From Candidatus Omnitrophota bacterium (GTDB lineage Bacteria > Omnitrophota > Omnitrophia > Omnitrophales > Aquincolibacteriaceae), in NCBI GenBank assembly GCA_023819025.1, contig JAMWDC010000074.1:2094-8351 (forward strand): a stretch of 6,258 bases of DNA. Reading direction: 5' to 3'. The notes beneath the pieces were generated by a model. The model saw only the letters and a list, made by a program, of their open reading frames with translations, searched no databases and was not told the origin of the DNA. Shown here piece after piece: positions 5,215-6,258 of the stretch; positions within the stretch are counted from its first letter, which is position 1, and every line of letters begins with the position of its first letter. Both the position numbers and the translations under genes were made by a program.

Positions 5215-6258
5215 CTACATGATCGAAACGAAGCCAGGTTCTTTCGGTCCTTGGCACTCGCGGCATCCCGTCCAGTCAAAAAGATCGTCCCCTGCGGGCT
5301 TCAAACCCGGATCCAGCCGATCCAGTCCCGAAATCCCAAGTCCGATCAGACGGATAGGTTTGGTACCTGCCAAGGTTTTGGTTTCCAACAAGTGCGATGC
5401 CACGTTATAAATTTCATCGGCATCCAAAGGCCGATGACTTAGTGTGTGAGAACGCGTAATCAATTCGAAATCATGGTATTTGACTTTTAAGACAACAGTT
5501 CGTCCCATCCTGCCACTTTCTTTTAGGGCCGAGAAAACATTTTCGGCAAAACCTTTGAGTTTAGACTTCATCCAAGGAATGTCGGTTGAATCTTTGGCAA
5601 AGGTTTCTTCCGTACTATATTGCTTTGGCTCAGTCTCGGGTTGCACCTCACTCATATCGATCCCTTGAGCCCTTTCGGCCAGAAAAAGTCCTGTCTTTCC
5701 GAATTTTGCCTGCAATACATTCGCGGGAACATCTGCCAGATCGCCGCAGGTAAAAATTCTAAGTTCCGCAAGCGCTTTTTCGGTAACGGGACCCACACCA
5801 GGAATTTTTCTCACCGGCAAATCCTTAAGAAAATTCTGGACTTCTTTGGGATGGATTACGGTCAAACCGTTTGGCTTTTGAAAATCGGAGGCAATCTTGG
5901 CAAGAAAAAGATTCGGTGCCACACCCGCTGAGGCTGTCAGCTTAGTCACAGCATAAATCGTCTGTTTTATCAAGGAAGCGATCATCACAGGGTCCTCGAT
6001 CCCCAACCGATGATGCGTGACATCCAGGTAGGCTTCGTCTAAAGATACCGCCTCCACAAGCGGGGTATGTTGCTTCAAAATGGACATGACCGTTCGGGAA
6101 ACGGCTTCGTATTTTTCAAAATCGGGGCGAAGGAAAGTAGCCTGAGGACAAAGGCGGCAGGCATGGGACGCAGGCATCGCTGACCGAATCCCGAAAGCCC
6201 TTGCTTCATAAGAGGCCGTACTCACAACGCCGCGTCCATACGGATCTCCCCCAACAAT
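5215..6258 (-). CDS. dinB: DNA polymerase IV, Y-family translesion polymerase (partial, N-terminus off right edge)
   Basis: The frame is open to the edge and gives 347 residues, beginning IVGGDPYGRGVVSTASYEAR, which aligns with DinB from about residue 31. About 30 residues are therefore missing, including the first catalytic Asp and the steric-gate region. The GTG at 6225 is internal, not the start. The palm motif SLDEAYLDV holds catalytic Asp74 and Glu75 of the visible sequence. LTASAGVAPNLFLAKIASD and KPNGLTVI follow, then the helix-hairpin-helix thumb (KIPGVGPVTEKALAEL) and the little-finger domain (about 200-320: EETFAKD, GRTVVLKVKYHDFE, PIRLIGLGISGL). The C-terminal DDLFDW may serve as a sliding-clamp-binding motif, followed by a short extra tail with CREC. 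The enzyme copies damaged DNA in the cytosol and is usually SOS-induced; any LexA site would lie outside the window. Identity is secure. Confidence 0.97.
   Translation of the reverse strand: MVGGDPYGRGVVSTASYEARAFGIRSAMPASHACRLCPQATFLRPDFEKYEAVSRTVMSILKQHTPLVEAVSLDEAYLDVTHHRLGIEDPVMIASLIKQTIYAVTKLTASAGVAPNLFLAKIASDFQKPNGLTVIHPKEVQNFLKDLPVRKIPGVGPVTEKALAELRIFTCGDLADVPANVLQAKFGKTGLFLAERAQGIDMSEVQPETEPKQYSTEETFAKDSTDIPWMKSKLKGFAENVFSALKESGRMGRTVVLKVKYHDFELITRSHTLSHRPLDADEIYNVASHLLETKTLAGTKPIRLIGLGISGLDRLDPGLKPAGDDLFDWTGCRECQGPKEPGFVSIM

Noticed and set aside
6223..6225. GTG at 6225 as the dinB start
   Set aside because: The open frame continues upstream to the window edge with the conserved VGGDPYGRGV segment of DinB, so the gene begins outside the window.

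Overview
The window looks like bacterial chromosome from a Gram-negative or otherwise double-membraned organism. It is densely packed, of roughly medium GC by eye, and three or four of its six proteins carry Sec signal peptides, a possible lipobox or a membrane anchor. Long kinesin-light-chain-type TPR proteins, MORN_2 proteins and a YlxP/DUF503 protein are common in Nitrospirota, Deltaproteobacteria-type lineages and related candidate phyla. No gene here fixes the taxon, so that placement is a guess. I see no RNA gene, CRISPR array, insertion sequence, integrase or attachment site.

Left block, minus strand, reading from about 3192 down to 1: a ylxP-like gene (DUF503), then a 13-14-unit TPR protein with a Sec signal, then a secreted metzincin-type zinc protease with TPRs at its C-terminus that runs off the left edge. 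The three are packed like an operon. A candidate promoter lies upstream of ylxP, and the TPR stop codon overlaps an ATG as ATGA. That ATG is in the wrong frame for the protease: it reads 13 codons into a T7 tract and stops, while the protease frame is one base away. The protease therefore starts at a GTG without a good ribosome binding site, or a -1 shift or slippage on the T7 tract is used, or the tract is miscounted. The true start of the TPR gene is also uncertain. Its leader carries an 8-bp inverted repeat with a Shine-Dalgarno-like AAGGA in the loop.

Middle: 3193-3499 is a divergent intergenic region with a candidate promoter for each direction. It is followed by a plus-strand gene (3500-4093) for a small membrane-anchored or lipidated protein with a PsbP/DcrB-like sequence pattern.

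Right block, minus strand: dinB (translesion DNA polymerase IV, with about 30 N-terminal residues beyond the right edge), then, after a 26-bp gap, a membrane-anchored protein with ten exact 24-residue MORN_2 repeats. That gene converges on the plus-strand gene with only 12 bp between their stop codons.

The most distinctive content is the secreted protease/TPR pair with its odd coupling junction, plus two envelope-directed repeat proteins whose repeats keep perfect register (42 and 24 residues). These suggest an uncharacterised cell-envelope or periplasmic assembly or proteolysis function. That is inference; no known named system is recognised here.
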